In this document: piece after piece, positions 60,845-64,000 of the stretch | Numbering within the stretch: the stretch's first letter is position 1 | Layout of the letters: each line of letters starts with the position of its first letter | From: Trematomus loennbergii | Lineage: Eukaryota > Chordata > Actinopteri > Perciformes > Nototheniidae | Length of the DNA stretch: 64,000 nt | Assembly: GCA_012861695.1 (NCBI GenBank) | Contig: JAAOOA010000002.1 | Location: forward strand, 30,896,873 to 30,960,872 | Reading direction: 5' to 3' | The notes under the pieces: model-generated | What the model saw: only the letters and a program-made list of their open reading frames with translations | What the model was told of the DNA's origin: nothing | Databases searched by the model: none | Position numbers and translations under genes: made by a program

Positions 60845-61239
60845 TTAACCCAAACGAAACCCAACAAAAACAGTTTCGTTATCTTCACTTGCAAAGATAT
60901 TGTTTCTGCCCGGCCCCCACAGATCCACCCACACCTTGTCGTCTCCAGCCAGTTGGATCACGCTGCTCGTGCTGGCCATCTGGCTGCACTTCTGAGGGAG
61001 AGTGGTGTGATACAGAGACACAACTTTCTGACCATTTTTGTATATAGCACACTCTCCACACCCAAGCACAGACACATGCATACTGAAGTGATAGAAGCCG
61101 TCCCGTGGGCATGTGAAGATCCCAGTGTCGGCCCTGTATCCCCCTCCCTCGTTGATCAGCACCGTGGCAAACTTCAGCACTCCATTGCCAGGCGGGTAGC
61201 TGTCCTCCACTCTCAGCTTGGCAGTGAAGGCCACAGTGC
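60845..61239 (-). CDS. C1q-domain exon, copy 3 (intact, C-terminal exon)
   Basis: A complete C1q domain of about 130 residues in one exon, entered by a CTCTCTAG acceptor in phase 2. Conserved features: TVAFTAKL at the start, NEGGGYRADTGIFTCPRDGFY in the centre (aromatic core, F-x-C-P-x-D-G-x-Y type), SVIQLAGDDKVWVDL, then VFVGFRLG and stop at 60,845. Secreted C1q/cerebellin-like proteins assemble as trimers through this domain, binding pathogens or receptors. The exon(s) with the signal peptide are not found upstream. It is the undisrupted relative of 11,135-12,326 and 38,281-38,490. Confidence 0.85.
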
Positions 61240-62340
61240 CTAGAGAGTGTGCAATGTAATGATAATAAGAACAAGGCATGCAATCAAAAGCACAAAACCT
61301 TTAAAATTGTGCCTGAAAGGGGCCCTGTTCTGCTCATTTTCAGGTTCATATTTATATTTTGAGTCTCTGTGACATGTCTCCATGCTTTAATGTTCAAAAA
61401 GCTCTTTATGTTTCTCATACTGCCTGTGCTGCAGCACCTCTTTTCACCCTCTGTCTGAAACCAGAGCCCAGTCTGCTCTGATTGGTTAGCTGGCCGACTC
61501 TGTTGTGATTGGTCAACTGCTTAGAGATGTCCCGCCCCTTAGCCTATCACGTACAATGTGATAGAACACTAGCGAAATATTAGCACGGGTGTTGCATAGT
61601 GATGTCACTAGTCCGATGGAGGCGTTTCATGCGGGTGGGGGAGTGTTTTGGGAGAGAAACTCCCTCTGGAGGGAACACAGGGATTTAAGCCTTTGCTAAA
61701 GCACCCAGGAGGGGCGCCCTGCCTTTCTATCGACCTGCTTCCCATCAGAAAGTGTGTTTGACTCTCTGATCTAACCCTTTTACCATGTTCACATTTTGCA
61801 CCTTTTGGTTCAGTTTGGGTCAAAATGCGCCACGACAATATTTGGGTCTAAAAATACAGAAATAGAAATATATCTCTAAAATTCCCAACAATATAGGAAA
61901 CATTATTGTTTGGAAATACTCTCTGTTCGATCACATTTAACAATGTAATTATTTTGTGATAAAGTTGTTATTTATAGACTTGGGTTGCATATTCACGCTT
62001 ATTTAGCAAAATACAAATACATTATTTTTTTTATTGATGTTTATTATGAACTGTATTTTCTTATAATCAAAGAAAATATGAATATTTGATTCATTATTTA
62101 ATGGAAGCATTTCAACATGTGCCTCTCCTTCGCTCTGCCACCTCTTCATTAGTGCATGTCCGGTTTGTGCACGTGTGTGTGTATTTCGGGTAATTGTAGA
62201 ATAACACCAGAGTAAAAACTGTACTTCTCCTCTGGGATTAATAAAGTTCACTTTAACAGAAAGAGTTTCAGGTTGTAAAAAAATATCATTTTACTATTTC
62301 CCTTTCAGTGAACATTTTAAACTGGTTCCAATATTAATAA
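61240..62340. other. Unit flank upstream of C1q copy 3
   Basis: Collinear with 12,327-13,040 and 44,760-45,335. Should contain the 5' exon(s) of C1q on the minus strand; not identified. From 61,310 (GGGGCCCTGTTCTGCTC) it resembles a dispersed repeat. Confidence 0.45.
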
Positions 62341-62408
62341 TAACGAATCATTTGCAAATCCTTTTAGTATTCTTTGTATGGGTCTAACTGGAACAAAGAG
62401 CTTCTTAC

Positions 62409-62439
62409 CTGTTGCTGCCTCCACGAGAATGTAGGTCAT
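62409..62439 (-). other. Orphan first-exon-like motif, copy C
   Basis: Same MTYILVEAATG frame and GTAAGAAG donor as at 57,066, with the upstream TATAAAA retained. It is abutted by LINE sequence at about 62,475, so any upstream promoter is lost. Confidence 0.35.
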
Positions 62440-62474
62440 GCTATAGGAACGTCTGGTTTTATAGGAACCAATTC

Positions 62475-63055
62475 ATGCATAATGAAGCTCTGGAACTCCC
62501 TCCTCCAAGACCTCTGTGACTCTGAGTCTCTCACCCTGTTCCAGTCCCGCCTCAAGACCATACTTGCCAACCTTGAGACATCAGAAATCGGGAGCATTTC
62601 CAAAACCACCGCGGGGGGGGGGGGGGGGGGTGCTAGTGGATCGCCGGAGCTGTATTAGATTAACATTAACATGCTTCTTGTAGTTGTAAGTGCACTGCCT
62701 TGCGGCCTGTAGCACCATATGTGTGGGCTGGACCTGTATGGGTAGAATTGTTCTGTTGTTCTTCCTCACCCTCTCAGACTTTCGGTTGCGCGCGCTACTA
62801 AAGAGACGCGCTACCATGGAAACCAAACAATGGTGTAGCTGTATTAAAGTCCGAGTGGAAACAGTAAAATCTGATTTTGTCAGAAATCTGGAGAAATGCG
62901 GGAGAAATATGACCCCGGGAGGAAACCGGGAGAGAACAATGAAATCGGGAGTCTCCCGCGAAAATCGGGAGGGTTGGCAAGTATGCTCAAGACCCATCTC
63001 TTCTCATCAGTACACTCATAGCCCCCCCCATCGTTCCCTGTCTGTCGTTCGTCGT
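62475..63055 (+). mobile_element. LINE C-terminal fragment split by a hAT-type element
   Basis: Plus strand reads MKLWNSLLQDLCDSESLTLF, then QSRLKT, interrupted, then HLFSS from about 62,994. This is the usual last segment of L2/CR1-type LINE proteins. Confidence 0.7.
62559..62985. mobile_element. Miniature hAT-type element with a long G run
   Basis: 8-bp duplication CTCAAGAC at 62,551-62,558 and 62,986-62,993. Perfect 14-bp inverted ends CATACTTGCCAACC and GGTTGGCAAGTATG. A run of about 18 G lies at 62,613-62,630. Removing the element restores the LINE reading frame. 427 bp; short frames inside have no domain. Confidence 0.9.
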
Positions 63056-64000
63056 TCGTCTGTCCTTCCTGCACCAGAATGTAGGTCATGAGTAGTTGAA
63101 AGACAACTGCTTTTGTCAAAAAGAGATTGATTAATAAGCCATTCAATGATGATAGTATGACTTGTTTTCGGTCACCTGTTGTTGTAATGCCCTCTATAAG
63201 GTAATGTTCTTTAATAGTGTGGGATAATACTTATTAATTCTTGTGGTAATATAAGGTTATATGACATTTAAGTATGTCTTTTGAAGTTGTATAGGTAGGT
63301 AATAATACTTTATAGACCCTTTGTGTTAATATAGGGGTTAAAAGGGTAATCTTAGATAGTTTATTAAAAAAAACTAATTTCCCTTCTCCCCCTTCTTTTT
63401 TCCCCCTCCACCCCTGCTGATCCATGTGACTCTGTCCCTGTCAGGTGTCAGATCACCTCCCCCCTCCCGCCTTCCCCCTTCTTTTAAAAGAAGAGGAATA
63501 GACTGATAGAATGCGTGGCAAAAGGTAGGACCCAATTGCAAAGTACAAAAAAGGTAAAAAGGTCTAGGAACAAAAAGCGAGCTTTATTTTAAAATAAGCT
63601 GATGAACAAAAACATGGCATGAAACAATCAGGTAGCACAAGGTAGCAACAACACAAAAACTGACCGTGACCAACATGGAAGGAGACAGGAAGTCAATGAA
63701 CCGACAAGGAACACTTGGGTTGCGGTCGAATACTCCAAAAAAACAGCTCCTAAGTTCTAACCCTATCGTCTATTCCTTGACCTCTGAGTGAAACGTCACG
63801 GGGTTAAGGGATAGTGGATAGGAGAATTCAAAAGGATTTAGGAGAAGAGACTGCGGTACTTCAGAGAATCCGACTGCACTTTCACTATCCAACGTGTTTA
63901 TGATGCGCCAGCGGAGGTCATAAATGTGCGCCTGCTGCTGTGGGGAAACTATGGAAACTACAGTTTTCTATACAGCGGACTACAACATGGATGTTTAATA
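63056..64000. other. Unassigned distal flank
   Basis: 63,069-63,095 echoes the first-exon-like motif (CACCAGAATGTAGGTCATGA). 63,390-63,480 is pyrimidine-rich. From about 63,530 the sequence (GGTAGGACCCAATTGCAAAG onward) looks like the edge of another dispersed repeat, but I cannot see its other end inside the window. No gene recognised. Confidence 0.4.

Noticed and set aside
60885..61283. Second minus-strand frame over the C1q exon (MHALFLLSLHCT...)
   Set aside because: A shadow frame of the C1q domain; its hydrophobic start lies across the splice acceptor and intron, so I do not accept it as a signal peptide.

Overview
The window looks like ray-finned fish (teleost) nuclear DNA. Genes are split by GT-AG introns, the two recognisable gene families are vertebrate, and most of the remainder is fish-type transposon: hAT-like, TTAA-flanked (piggyBac-like) and L2-like LINE sequence. 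There are no bacterial genes, rRNA genes or CRISPR arrays. Species cannot be read from the sequence.

The core is a tandem array, all on the minus strand, of a unit holding (i) an ALOX-type lipoxygenase gene, closest by eye to ALOXE3/ALOX12B, and (ii) a C1q-domain exon about 3 to 8 kb away on its 5' side. Three lipoxygenase copies lie at about 5.2-8.6 kb (copy 1), 29.7-35.5 kb (copy 2) and 48.6-53.5 kb (copy 3). Three C1q copies lie at about 11.1-12.3 kb, 38.3-38.5 kb and 60.8-61.2 kb. Only copy 3 has all 14 lipoxygenase exons, and only the third C1q exon is uninterrupted. Lipoxygenase copies 1 and 2 both start inside exon 5, fused to a foreign stretch at the same point, and their C1q partners share an 11-nt deletion and the same LINE insertion. 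Copies 1 and 2 therefore descend from one already damaged unit that was duplicated again. Copy 3 is full length but carries several one- or two-base losses, every one a deletion, which may be real decay or consensus error.

Layout: 1-2.6 kb flank segment with a hAT insertion; 2.6-5.2 kb tandem repeats, CA repeat, minisatellites; 5.2-8.6 kb lipoxygenase copy 1; 8.6-13.35 kb spacer and broken C1q; 13.35-23.96 kb one nested transposon block (TTAA-bounded, containing an L2-like LINE, a long-inverted-repeat element, a hAT inside it and a second hAT inside that); 24-29.7 kb unit flank with TTAA elements and a LINE; 29.7-35.5 kb lipoxygenase copy 2; 35.5-38.5 kb spacer, hAT and C1q remnant; 38.8-46.5 kb dense transposon block (palindromic foldback, solo LTR, miniature elements, hAT); 46.5-53.5 kb flank and lipoxygenase copy 3; 53.5-60.8 kb upstream region with local duplications; 60.8-61.2 kb intact C1q exon; 61.3-64 kb flank, LINE and hAT-type remnants. 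Because the three units are nearly identical, transposon insertions can be proved here by comparing filled and empty sites within the same window.
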